Shown here: positions 34,049 to 43,000 of the stretch, one piece after another
Numbering within the stretch: position 1 is the stretch's first letter
Layout of the letters: each line of letters begins with the position of its first letter
From: a bacterium
GTDB lineage: Bacteria; Pseudomonadota; Gammaproteobacteria; Burkholderiales; Burkholderiaceae_C
Assembly: GCA_030824555.1 (NCBI GenBank)
Contig: JAVBXK010000139.1
Coordinates: forward strand, 1 to 54,111
DNA: 54,111 nucleotides
Direction: 5' to 3'
Notes under the pieces: generated by a model
The model's database searches: none
Told to the model about the DNA's origin: nothing
Seen by the model: the letters and a program-made list of their open reading frames with translations, nothing else
Position numbers and translations under genes: made by a program

Positions 34049-35009
34049 GCGCACTGGGCACTGTCCTGGCACTCCACACCATGGTGATGGCCAGAATGCC
34101 CAGCACCACACCCAGTGACACGGCCACCGGAATTTTGAACACGTCGATCAGCATCATCTTGCTGCCGATGAACACCAGAATCACCGCCAGGCCGTAGTTC
34201 AGCAGGTGGAAACGGCTGGCCGCTGCCTGCAGCAAAAAGAACATGGCGCGCAGACCCAGAATGGCGAACACGTTGCTCGTCAGCACGATGAACGGGTCAG
34301 TGGTGATGGCAAAAATGGCGGGGATGGAATCCACCGCAAAAATCACGTCGGTCAGGCCCACCAGGCAGATCACCATCAGCAGCGGGGTGGCGATGCGTTT
34401 GCCGACACCGTTGACGTTGTCCACCGTCCAGAACTTTTCACCGTCGTACTCTTTGCTCACGGGCAAAATTTTGCGCAGCAGCTTCAGGGCGGGGTTGTCT
34501 TCCAGGTCAGACTCTTTGCCCGCAGCCCACCACATCTTCACGCCGGTGAGGATGAGGAACGCGCCAAACACATACAAGATCCAGTGAAACTGCGCAAGCA
34601 GCCAGCCGCCCACCAGAATCATGATGGTGCGCAGCACGATGGCCCCGATGATGCCGATCATCAGCACCCGTTTCTGGTACGCGGTGGGCACAGCGAAGTA
34701 GGTGAAGATCAGCAGGAAGACAAAAATGTTGTCCACCGCCAGGCTCTTCTCAATCAGGTAGCCGGTGAGGAATTCGAGGGACTTCTCGTTGGCGATGGCC
34801 GACGAACCCGTCTCGTTCTTCACCGCCCACCAGAACAGCGCGTTGAACACAAAGCTCAAGCCCACCCAGATGAGCGACCAGTTGAGCGCCTCTTTCACGC
34901 CCACGTCGTGCGCGCCCTGCTTTTTGAGCACGACGAAATCGACAAACAGTGCTGCCAGCACGAAGCCGACAAACACCAGCCAGAGCCAGAGGGGAGCGAT
35001 GGTTTCCAT
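34038..35009 (-). CDS. TerC-family membrane protein (Alx-like)
   Basis: The 323-residue integral membrane protein has about nine helices and the TerC hallmarks SLAVDNIFVFLLIF and DVIFAVDSIPAIFAITTD, whose acidic residues lie in the membrane. TerC/Alx proteins are implicated in manganese export. The ATG at 35009 follows AAGGA. A yybP-ykoY (manganese) riboswitch with a terminator-like hairpin lies directly upstream, which supports manganese homeostasis and fits the regulation known for E. coli alx. Confidence 0.93.
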   Translation of the reverse strand: METIAPLWLWLVFVGFVLAALFVDFVVLKKQGAHDVGVKEALNWSLIWVGLSFVFNALFWWAVKNETGSSAIANEKSLEFLTGYLIEKSLAVDNIFVFLLIFTYFAVPTAYQKRVLMIGIIGAIVLRTIMILVGGWLLAQFHWILYVFGAFLILTGVKMWWAAGKESDLEDNPALKLLRKILPVSKEYDGEKFWTVDNVNGVGKRIATPLLMVICLVGLTDVIFAVDSIPAIFAITTDPFIVLTSNVFAILGLRAMFFLLQAAASRFHLLNYGLAVILVFIGSKMMLIDVFKIPVAVSLGVVLGILAITMVWSARTVPSARPD

Positions 35010-35023
35010 GAAACAGTCCTTGC

Positions 35024-35045
35024 AAAAAAGGTGTTGAACAACACC
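35024..35045 (-). terminator. Riboswitch expression platform: hairpin plus U tract
   Basis: On the minus strand GGTGTT-GTTC-AACACC is followed by TTTTTT, a short intrinsic terminator inside the terC leader. Immediately after the U run comes GCAAGGA, the ribosome binding site, which is complementary to CCTTGC at the 3' end of the aptamer. An upstream second GGGTGTTG (35056-35065) could pair with CAACACC instead and form a competing hairpin. Confidence 0.72.
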
Positions 35046-35186
35046 CGCAAGGTCTTGCAACACCCGGCTGCACGGCTGGGTGGGACCGATCCCGGCGTCC
35101 CCCATGCGGGCGGGGACGCGTACTGACGGAACCGGTCGCCAACGCGCCCGGATCAATGGGCGGCTGGCCTGCTACTCCCCTTGAAG
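35046..35186 (-). promoter_or_regulatory. yybP-ykoY (Mn2+) riboswitch aptamer
   Basis: The minus strand shows the invariant 5' block AAGGGGAGTAGC (35171-35182), a central CCGTCAGTACGC matching the second conserved loop, and the 3' block GCAAGACC (35051-35058). CAAGG and CCTTG close the P1 stem. The order, spacing and position upstream of a terC/alx gene match the family; this assignment is by eye from the known consensus. Confidence 0.87.
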
Positions 35187-35276
35187 GGAAGCCAGATTGT
35201 CAGCACCGCCCAGTGGCCCGGCAATGAGAAGAAGCGTCCCAAAAAACCGGAAGATGGCCCACTGTCAGCATCACCG

Positions 35277-36692
35277 TCAGACCTCGGGTGCCAGCACCCG
35301 CGCCAGCAACGCACCTTCGTAACGCGCAGGCAGTGGCACCCACACGCGCACGGGGCTGCCCTGGGCCACGTCCACCGGCTGGCCCTGGGCGTTGCGCATC
35401 TCGTTCAGCCGCAGGGTGAGGTTGCCGCTGGGGTGCACCACCTCCAGCGTGTCGCCCACGGCAAAGCGGTTTTTGGTTTCCACCTGCAGCCAGTCGCCGC
35501 TCAGGCCCGCGTCGGCCTGGCCTTGGGCACCCAGCACCTCGGCCACGAACTGGCTGCGCAGGTTGACCGAGTAGCCGGTGGCGTAGTTCTGGTAGCCGTT
35601 CATGGGCTGCGGCTGCAGCAGGCCTGGGGTGTAGCCCCGGTTGGCCAGGCCGTCTAGTTCGGTCAGCAAGTCGGGGTTGAAGGGGCGGCCTGCCACCGCG
35701 TCGTCGATGGCGCGGCGGTACACCTGCGCCGTGCGGGCCACGTAGTAGCGGCTTTTGGTGCGCCCCTCGACCTTGAGCGAGTCGATGCCCATCGCGGCCA
35801 GCCGCGCCACGTGCTGCACCGCACGCAGGTCTTTGCTGTTCATGATGTAGGTGCTGCCGGGGTCGCCACCACCACTGCCTTCGCCATCTTCATCGCCCCA
35901 GGCGTCGCTGTCGCCGCCAGCCACCGACACCGGCGGGCGGGCCGCCATGCGCTGCAGTGGCTGCGCCAAGGCGGGCTGGCCGCAGCCGCCCGGCGCGGGG
36001 GGGCTGTCGGCGGTGCGCTCGATGGCATCGCCCGTGTTGGGATCGGTGTCGGCATCGTGGGTCACGTAGCCCCAGCGGCAGGCGTTGGTGCAGGTGCCCT
36101 GGTTGGGGTCGCGGCGGTTGAAGTAGCCCGACAGGTAGCAGCGGCCCGAGTACGCGATGCACAGCGCGCCGTGCACGAACACCTCCAGCTCCATGTCGGG
36201 GCATGCGTGGCGAATGGCTTCAATCTCGTCCAGGCTCAGCTCGCGCGACAAAATGACCCGCGCCACCCCCGCCCGCTGCCAGAATTTCACGGCCGCCGCG
36301 TTGGTGGTGTTGGCCTGCACCGACAGGTGGATGGGCACATGGTTCCACGCGCCGCTGTGCATTTTGTCCAGCACCATCATGATCAGGCCGGGGTCGGCCA
36401 TGATGAGCGCGTCGGGCTGCATGGCCACCACGGGCTCGATGTCGCGCAGGTAGGTGCGCACCTTGTCGTTGTGGGCCAGCAGGTTGCTGGTGACGAAGAA
36501 TTTCTTGCCCCGCGCTTTCGCTTCCTGAATACCTTGCTCCAGTTGTTGAAGCTTGAACTCGTTGTTGCGGGCGCGCAGCGAATAGCGGGGCTGCCCGGCG
36601 TACACGGCATCGGCCCCGAAGTCGTAGGCGGCGCGCATTTTGTCGAGCCCGCCAGCGGGCAGCAGCAACTCGGGGGCTTTGCGGGTACTCAT
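35277..36692 (-). CDS. trhP: tRNA hydroxylation protein TrhP (peptidase U32 family)
   Basis: The 471-residue protein is a YegQ/TrhP-type U32 family member: ELLLPAGGLDKMRAAYDFGAD at the N terminus, VFVHGALCIAYSGRCYLS and GTCTNACRW with the cysteines thought to hold an iron-sulfur cluster. TrhP takes part in 5-hydroxyuridine formation at tRNA position 34. About 60 residues (roughly 235-290) form an insertion rich in Ala, Pro, Gly and Asp without conservation, probably a surface loop. The start at 36692 opens the conserved MSTRKAPELLLPAG; the frame to 36770 runs into an interspersed repeat. It lies downstream of ttcA, another tRNA-modifying gene. Confidence 0.92.
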   Translation of the reverse strand: MSTRKAPELLLPAGGLDKMRAAYDFGADAVYAGQPRYSLRARNNEFKLQQLEQGIQEAKARGKKFFVTSNLLAHNDKVRTYLRDIEPVVAMQPDALIMADPGLIMMVLDKMHSGAWNHVPIHLSVQANTTNAAAVKFWQRAGVARVILSRELSLDEIEAIRHACPDMELEVFVHGALCIAYSGRCYLSGYFNRRDPNQGTCTNACRWGYVTHDADTDPNTGDAIERTADSPPAPGGCGQPALAQPLQRMAARPPVSVAGGDSDAWGDEDGEGSGGGDPGSTYIMNSKDLRAVQHVARLAAMGIDSLKVEGRTKSRYYVARTAQVYRRAIDDAVAGRPFNPDLLTELDGLANRGYTPGLLQPQPMNGYQNYATGYSVNLRSQFVAEVLGAQGQADAGLSGDWLQVETKNRFAVGDTLEVVHPSGNLTLRLNEMRNAQGQPVDVAQGSPVRVWVPLPARYEGALLARVLAPEV

Positions 36693-36726
36693 GTCAGTAC
36701 CGCCCGGCCGTCCCGAAGGTGCTGAC

Positions 36727-36786
36727 AGCCCCCTCGGGGGGCAGCGAATGCAATGAGCCCCGGCACGCAAGCGTGCCGCATGGGGG
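36727..36786. repeat. Interspersed repeat, copy 3 (CCCCCTCGGGGGG family)
   Basis: AGCCCCCTCGGGGGGCAGCG, then AATGCAATGAGC, matches the core of the two copies in the cyanate operon. A second hairpin GGCACGC-AA-GCGTGCC and a final TGGGGGT follow. It fills the gap between ttcA and trhP. Confidence 0.8.
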
Positions 36787-36796
36787 TGGTGTCATG

Positions 36797-37810
36797 TCAT
36801 TCGCCTTGCAGTGCGGCCAGTGCAGGTGCATTCAAGGTCTCAGCCGAAGGCCCTGCGGCTTGCCCGATATTTCCTGAATTCATAGCTGAAACATGAATTG
36901 GAATAAGCGGCAGAGGCACTTTTTGATATGAATCTGGGTAATCAACCGGGTCGAAAGCCGTGTCGCCCAACTCGGGGTCGGCCACGCCGGTGGCTTTCAC
37001 GCTGGCGAAGTCGAACGCCTGCGGGTCCATGAAGTGCGAGGGCACCACGTTTTTCAGGGCGGTGGCCATCGACTCGATGCGGCCGGGGAAGCGGGTTTGC
37101 CAGTCGCGCAGCATCTGGCCCATTTGCTGGCGCTGCAGGTTTTCCTGGCTGCCGCACAGCGTGCACGGGATGATGGGGAAGGCCTGCAGCTCGGCCCAGC
37201 GGATCAGATCGGCCTCGGCCACATGCGCCAGCGGGCGGATGATGACGTGGTCGCCCTTGTCGCTCACGGCCTTGGGCGGCATGCCCTTGAGCTTGCCCGC
37301 GTAGAAAAAGTTCAGGAAAAAGGTTTGCAACATGTCGTCGCGGTGGTGACCCAGCGCGATCTTGTTGCAACCCAGCTCGGTCGCCACCCGGTGCAGGATG
37401 CCCCGGCGCAGGCGGCTGCACAGGCTGCACATGGTTTTGCCCTCGGGCACCTGCTGCTTGACGACGCTGTAGGTGTCTTTGGTTTCAATGTGAAACGGCA
37501 CGCCCAGCTTGGCCAGGTACTCGGGCAACACATGTGCCGGAAAACCCGGTTGCTTCTGGTCCAGGTTGACGGCCACCAGCTCGAAGCGTGGTGCACCGTG
37601 CAGGCGCTGGTAGCGCATGAGCATGTCGAGCATGCCGTAGCTGTCTTTGCCGCCCGACACACACACCATGACCTTGTCGCCGGGTTCAATGAGTGCGAAG
37701 TCGGCCACGGCCTGGCCCACCTGGCGCAGCAGGCGTTTTTCGAGTTTTTGGGCGTCTCGTTGCAAAGTGGTTTCGGGCTGGGCAACGACGGATGGGTTGT
37801 TCGGGTTCAA
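36797..37810 (-). CDS. ttcA: tRNA 2-thiocytidine(32) synthetase TtcA
   Basis: The 337-residue enzyme has the PP-loop SGGKDS (residues 52-57) for ATP activation and two CxxC pairs, Cys128/Cys131 (CSLC) and Cys216/Cys219 (CTLCG), which hold the iron-sulfur cluster used for 2-thiolation of cytidine 32 in tRNA. The best start is TTG at 37810; no ATG precedes the conserved [13 protein letters not shown] segment. The C-terminal tail (about 290-337) includes a stretch encoded by an ATAGCTG-type repeat and is not part of the conserved enzyme. Confidence 0.93.
   Translation of the reverse strand: MNPNNPSVVAQPETTLQRDAQKLEKRLLRQVGQAVADFALIEPGDKVMVCVSGGKDSYGMLDMLMRYQRLHGAPRFELVAVNLDQKQPGFPAHVLPEYLAKLGVPFHIETKDTYSVVKQQVPEGKTMCSLCSRLRRGILHRVATELGCNKIALGHHRDDMLQTFFLNFFYAGKLKGMPPKAVSDKGDHVIIRPLAHVAEADLIRWAELQAFPIIPCTLCGSQENLQRQQMGQMLRDWQTRFPGRIESMATALKNVVPSHFMDPQAFDFASVKATGVADPELGDTAFDPVDYPDSYQKVPLPLIPIHVSAMNSGNIGQAAGPSAETLNAPALAALQGE
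36882..36928. repeat. ATAGCTG-type repeat inside the 3' end of ttcA
   Basis: The segment begins ATAGCTG and ends TTTTTGATA, the same bounds as the intergenic element near cynS, but here it is read through as about 16 codons of ttcA. The local composition is AT-richer than the flanking gene. Confidence 0.55.
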
Positions 37811-37828
37811 GCGAGGTCTTTCAATGCA

Positions 37829-38332
37829 TCACAGGGGTCTGGCAGCCAACGCCTGCAGGCGCAACCCGTCGGCACGGGCCTCTGCCAGCAACTGGCCCCA
37901 GTCATCGGGCGGATGGCCACTTTCAAGCATTTTGCGAAACACCTTGTAGGCATCGCTGCTGCTGTCGTAGGCCCGTTTGCTGTCTTCGTCGTTGAGCCAG
38001 GCAAACACAATCACCTTGGCTGGTGCGTGGAAGCGGAAAAACAGCCGGTACTGCTGGAAAAATTTGGCCCGCAACCAGTGCGTGTGCGCGTCACCCAGTG
38101 TGTGGCCCTGGCGGTACTCGGGCCATGTCGGGTCTTGTGGAACGGTGTCGAACGCCAGCTTGACGATCGCGGCCAGCCGCTTGCTGGCGTTCTTTTTCAC
38201 GTACCCGGCAGGGTCTTTTTGCCTGGCCGCTTCGACTTGGCTGACCAAGGTCTCAAGTTGAGCCAGAAACAGCGGGTGGGCAAACACCGTCCAGCCATGG
38301 ATGACCAGGGGCACGGACTTGCTCGCAGTCAT
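37829..38332 (-). CDS. yhaV: YhaV-type toxin
   Basis: The 167-residue product matches YhaV, a RelE-superfamily ribonuclease toxin: HGWTVFAHPLFLAQLE at the N terminus, then YRQGHTLGDAHTHWLRAKF and QYRLFFRFHAPAKVIVFAW. It would cleave mRNA at the ribosome when free. The start overlaps the antitoxin stop by four bases (ATGA), standard for the pair. It lies just upstream of ttcA. Confidence 0.93.
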   Translation of the reverse strand: MTASKSVPLVIHGWTVFAHPLFLAQLETLVSQVEAARQKDPAGYVKKNASKRLAAIVKLAFDTVPQDPTWPEYRQGHTLGDAHTHWLRAKFFQQYRLFFRFHAPAKVIVFAWLNDEDSKRAYDSSSDAYKVFRKMLESGHPPDDWGQLLAEARADGLRLQALAARPL

Positions 38333-38658
38333 TCATCGTCCGCCGACAAGGCCGCATCCAGATTGACTTCGACATCCCCCGTCAGCGACCGCAGGCGCTG
38401 CACCCAGCTGGCATCGATAGCTTGCAACCGTTCGGGGTGGGCTGCCATGTCGCGGGCCAAAAACCCCAGGAACTCGCCCAGCACAGGATCGTCAGCCTCG
38501 GGGGCCTCGGCACGCGACAACACCACTTCGCCACTGGGGCGGATGGTGTAGTGAAGCTTGTCACGCTTGCCCAAGCCCAGCGCGCGGCGCACGGTTTCAG
38601 GCACCGTGGTTTGGTAGCGATCAGTCAGCGTGGATTCAACGGCGAGGGTGGCGGGCAT
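38329..38658 (-). CDS. prlF: PrlF-type antitoxin (AbrB fold)
   Basis: The 109-residue protein carries an N-terminal AbrB/SpoVT-like DNA-binding fold (ESTLTDRYQTTVPETVRRAL) and a C-terminal part that should wrap the toxin (DPVLGEFLGFLARDM). It neutralises YhaV and represses its own promoter. The ATG at 38658 has AGGAG upstream. A near-perfect 28-bp palindrome lies 32 bases upstream. Confidence 0.92.
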   Translation of the reverse strand: MPATLAVESTLTDRYQTTVPETVRRALGLGKRDKLHYTIRPSGEVVLSRAEAPEADDPVLGEFLGFLARDMAAHPERLQAIDASWVQRLRSLTGDVEVNLDAALSADDE

Positions 38659-38689
38659 GGCGGCGCTCCTGTCACAAAGGGTCAGGTCA

Positions 38690-38720
38690 GCATGGTAATG
38701 CAGTTGCATTGCCATGCCAA
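38690..38720 (-). promoter_or_regulatory. prlF-yhaV promoter and palindromic operator
   Basis: GCATGGTAATGCA (38690-38702) and TGCATTGCCATGC (38705-38717) form 13-bp arms with one mismatch around GT. On the minus strand a promoter TTGGCA-17 bp-TACCAT (38715-38720 and 38692-38697) overlaps it completely, as expected for an autoregulated toxin-antitoxin operon. Confidence 0.8.
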
Positions 38721-38724
38721 CGCA

Positions 38725-39804
38725 TCACGCCTCTGCCGGGTAAAACAGCTTGCCCGCAGCCCGTGGTGCCTCGGGCTTCACCGCATTGGCAATGGCTGCA
38801 ATGTGGTCAGGCGTGGTGCCGCAGCAGCCCCCCACGATGTTCACCAGCCCCTCGGCCGCGAATTCGTGCACCAGGCGGCTGGTCACGTCGGGCGTTTCGT
38901 CAAAGCCGGTGTCGCTCATGGGGTTGGGCAGACCGGCGTTGGGGTAGCAGCTGATGAAGGTGTCGGGCGCGGCCTTGGCCAGCTCCTGAATGTAGGGGCG
39001 CATCAGCGTGGCACCCAGTGCGCAGTTCAGCCCAATGGCCAACGGTTTGATGTGGCGCACGCTGGCCCAGAAGGCGGTCACAGTCTGCCCGCTCAGGATG
39101 CGGCCAGACGCGTCGGTGACCGTGCCACTGATGATGACCGGCAGCCGGTGGCCGGTGGTGTCAAAAAACTCTTCAATGGCAAACAGCGCGGCTTTGGCGT
39201 TGAGCGTGTCAAAAATGGTTTCCACCAGCAGCACGTCGGCCCCGCCTTCCACCAGGCCGTCGATCTGCTCGTAGTAGGCAGCGCGCAGTTGCTCGAACGT
39301 GACGTTGCGCGCGCCGGGGTCGTTCACATCGGGGCTGATGCTGGCGGTTTTGGGCGTGGGGCCCAGGGCGCCTGCCACGTAACGGGGGTGGTCGGGCGTG
39401 GAGAACTTGTCGCACGCGGCGCGGGCGATGCGGGCCGAGGCCACGTTCATCTCGCGCGCCAGGTGGGCCATGTCGTAGTCGTCTTGCGCCACCGTGGTGG
39501 CGCCGAAGGTGTTGGTTTCGATCAGGTCGGCACCGGCGGCCAGGTAACGCTCGTGAATGTCGGCAATCACGTCAGGGCGGGTCAGGCTCAGCAACTCGTT
39601 GTTGCCTTTCACGTCCTTGTGAAAGTCTTTGAAGCGCTCACCCCGGTACTGCGCTTCGTTCAACTTGAAGCGCTGGATCATGGTGCCCATGGCCCCGTCG
39701 AGGATGACGATGCGTTGGCTTAGTGTGGCGGGCAGGGCTTGGGCGCGGGTGTATGCGACAGGGTGGGCAGCAGGCTGGGCGGCAGAGTGGGCTACGGTGT
39801 TCAT
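38725..39804 (-). CDS. metH: Methionine synthase N-terminal half (homocysteine S-methyltransferase)
   Basis: The 359-residue product covers only the homocysteine-binding domain of cobalamin-dependent methionine synthase: [28 protein letters not shown], and zinc-ligand cysteines in GLNCALGA and [10 protein letters not shown]. Folate, B12 and reactivation domains are absent, so this is the first gene of a split metH as found in Burkholderiales. The second half is not in the window; a toxin-antitoxin pair sits where it is often found. The start codon has no ribosome binding site and may be at the 5' end of the mRNA. Confidence 0.93.
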   Translation of the reverse strand: MNTVAHSAAQPAAHPVAYTRAQALPATLSQRIVILDGAMGTMIQRFKLNEAQYRGERFKDFHKDVKGNNELLSLTRPDVIADIHERYLAAGADLIETNTFGATTVAQDDYDMAHLAREMNVASARIARAACDKFSTPDHPRYVAGALGPTPKTASISPDVNDPGARNVTFEQLRAAYYEQIDGLVEGGADVLLVETIFDTLNAKAALFAIEEFFDTTGHRLPVIISGTVTDASGRILSGQTVTAFWASVRHIKPLAIGLNCALGATLMRPYIQELAKAAPDTFISCYPNAGLPNPMSDTGFDETPDVTSRLVHEFAAEGLVNIVGGCCGTTPDHIAAIANAVKPEAPRAAGKLFYPAEA

Positions 39805-39812
39805 GGGTGTGG

Positions 39813-39841
39813 ATTGTAGAAACCGGGCGGCACGTGACGAA
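39813..39841 (-). promoter_or_regulatory. Predicted metH promoter giving a leaderless transcript
   Basis: Minus strand: TTCGTC (39836-39841), 17 bases, then TACAAT (39813-39818). The expected start at about 39805-39806 is next to the ATG at 39802-39804. Confidence 0.5.
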
Positions 39842-40043
39842 TAGCTTCTGGATCAGCAGCTGTACGCCTGTGGCAGCGATTGGCCGTTTGACTGCCGCGC
39901 AATAGGCACCGGGCACGTCCACCGGGCTTGATACATGAGGGGAAGAGGCGACGCGGTTGGGCATGCCACACGAAACTGCGCTTGGGAGTGGGCCGTGCGC
40001 AGGGCCGATTTGGGCGGTGCATCGTGCACCACTGGCACCACCA

Positions 40044-43000
40044 CTATGCCTTGGACTGGGGCGTGGCCCGTTTTCGGGGTGACGCGGGTTTGCGGCTGGC
40101 CGGTTTGGCCGGTTTGGCCGGTTTGGCCGGGCCAACGGTGGGGGCGTGCAGCTCGGGCACGTCGCTGGCGCGCCAGTACCGAGGTATCCAGGGCCAAGGT
40201 TGGGGCTCTTCGGTGGCATCCACATACCGCACGGTGTCCACCACCGCACCTTCGCCGCTCCACAGGCCACGCGGGTCTTGGCGAAAGTCCAGCGTGACCC
40301 AGTTGTTCACTTGGTTGGGGGCCAGCATGGCTTGCATGCCCATAAAGTGTTCACCGCAGCGCATGCGCAACAGCTCCGGTTGTGTCTGCGCAAAGGCATC
40401 CCACAGGCGCAGCGTGCCGTCACTACCACCGCTGGCGATGTGGCGGCCATCGGGGCTGAAGGCCACGCTGTTAATTGTGCTTATGCAGCCATCCAGCATC
40501 CGCACAGCTTGGCCGGTGGCCACATCCCACAGGCACAGTGCGCCGCCCAAGCCACCACTGGCGATGTGACGGCCATCGGGGCTGAAGGCCACGCTCAAAA
40601 CCCGATTTTTGTGTCCCTCCATCACCCGCACAACTAGGCCAGTGGAGGCATCCCACAGGCACAGTGTGCCGCCCATGCCACCGCTGGCGATGTGGCGGCC
40701 ATCGGGGCTGAAGACGACGCTTTGAACCCAGCTCTTGTGCCCCTCCATCACCCGCAGGGATTGGCCTGTGGCGGCGTCCCACAGACGCAATGTGCCGTCA
40801 TTGCCACCGCTGGCGATGTGACGGCCATCGGGGCTGAAAGCCACGCTTTGAATCGCGTTTTTGTGCCCCTCCATCACCCGAACGGCCTGGCCGGTAGCGA
40901 TATCCCACAGGCGCAGCGTACCGTCATCGCCACCGCTGGCGATGTGGCAGCCATCGGGGCTGAAGGCCACGCTGTGAACCCAGCCCTTGTGCCCCTCCAT
41001 CACCCGCAGGGATTGAGCAGTGGTGGCATCCCACAGTCGCGGCGTGCCAGCCATGCCACCACTGGCGATGTGGCGGCCGTCGGGGCTGAAAGCCACGCTT
41101 TGTATCCAGCTTTGCCCCACAATCACCCGCACGGGTTGGCCGGTTCTGGTGTCCCACAGGTGCAATGTGTCGCCGCTTCCACCACTAATGATGTGGCGGC
41201 CATCGGGGCTGAAAGCCACGCTGCGAACCCATTCTGTGTGCCCCTCCATCACCCGCAGGACCTCGCCGGTGGCGGCATCCCAGAGGTGCAGCGTGCCGTC
41301 ACTGCCACCACTGACGATGTGGCGGCCGTCAGGGCTGAAGGCCACGCTTTGAACAGCGTACTTGTTCCCCTCCACCACCCGCAAGGCTTGGCCGGTCGCG
41401 GTGTCCCACAGGCGCAGCGTGCCATCCAAGCCACCGCTAGCGATGTGACGGCCATCACGGTTGAACGCCACGCTGTGAACCGCGCTTTTGTGCCCCTCCA
41501 GCACCCGCAGGGCCTGGCCGGTGGCTGCATCCCACAAGCGCAGCGTGCCGTCATCGCCACCGCTGGCAATGTAGCGGCCATCGGGGCTGAAGGCCACGCT
41601 GTTAACCCAATTCTTGTGTCCCTCCATCACCCGCAGGGCTTGGCCGGTGGCGGCATCCCACAGGCGCAGCGTGCCGTCATCGCTACCGCTGGCAATGCAA
41701 CGGCCATCGGGGCTGTAGGCCACGCTGTTAACCGAGTTTTTGTGCCCCGCAAATGCCCGCAGGGCCTGGCCTGTAGCGGCATCCCACTGGCGCAGTGTGC
41801 CGCCACTGCCACCACAAATGATGTGGCAGCCATCGGGGCTGAAGGCCACGCCTTCAGTCAATTCTGCGTGCCCCTCCATCACCCGCAAGGTTTGGCCAGT
41901 GGCAGCATCCCACAGGCGCAGCGTGCCATCCAAGCCACCGCTGGCGATGTGACGGCCATCTGGGCTGAACGCCACGTTTAGAACCCATTCTGCGTGCCCC
42001 CCCATCACCCGCAAGACTTGGCCAGTGGCGGCATCCCACAGGCGCAGCGTGCCGTCATCGCCACCGCTGGCTACGTGGCGACCATCGGGGCTGTAGGCCA
42101 CGCTATTGACACCACCCACGTGGGCAGCATCCGGGGCCAGGGCCACCTGGCGCAAAGTCGGCTTCGTCAACACCTCTGTGCTGGCGGGCCAGCCCGTGGC
42201 GTGGCGCGCAGTCAGGCCGTGGGTACGGGTTTGGTCCAACAAGGGTGCGCCCTGGCAAGCGACCAAATGGGCTGCGCGCACATCGGCTTGGGTGAGGTCA
42301 CAACCTTCTAGGAGTGCCCCTTGCAGCTGGGCATTGAGCCAGATGGACCCCCTGGCATTGGCCCCACGCAGGTCAACCTGCGAGGCCACCACATCGCTCG
42401 CATCAACACCTTGCAGCTGGGCGTTTTGCAGGTGGGTGCCCATCAGGTCTGCGTGCCGCATGTCGGCATGTGCAAGCTGGGCACTCTGCAAACGGGCACC
42501 CGACAAGCCGCTGCGGCTGAGGTTGCTGTGGCGCAGGTCAGCACGCGGTGCGGCCAGAAACTGGAGCGGCATTTCGCTCAAGTCCAAACCGGCGAGGTTT
42601 GCGCCTTCGGGAATCCAGGCTGCCATAGTTTGCTGTGCCTGAAGTAGGCTGCTTGTTTCAAGGCAGGCGCAACGGTAGCCCAGCCACAGTGCATTGACCC
42701 GGGCGGCAGCGGGGGCAGCTTCTGACCGCTGTGCTTGCAGCAAGCCGCTGATGGCCTGTTGCATGCCCTGGCGGCGGGTGGGGTCGGTAACAGACACCAG
42801 GTCATGCAAAAAGCTGGTGGTTTCGCTGGACAGGCGGGGGATGTTCAATGCATCGGCCACGTCGCCCGATTCGGGGCAGCACACCGAGCGCTCGATGCGC
42901 CGGGCCAAAAAAAACTCCAAAAAACTGCGGTGCGAAAAGCCATACAACCCATCGGGCGTGCGCGACAAAAAAGCGGCGGTGCGCAGCTCCACGTCAAGCT

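Noticed and set aside
39805-40043. SAH or cobalamin riboswitch upstream of metH
   Set aside because: The conserved blocks of either family were not seen, and the predicted promoter leaves no leader.
40385-42120. Regular tandem repeats, considered as a CRISPR or satellite array
   Set aside because: Units are 126 bp, in frame, have no spacers, and encode WD40 blades.
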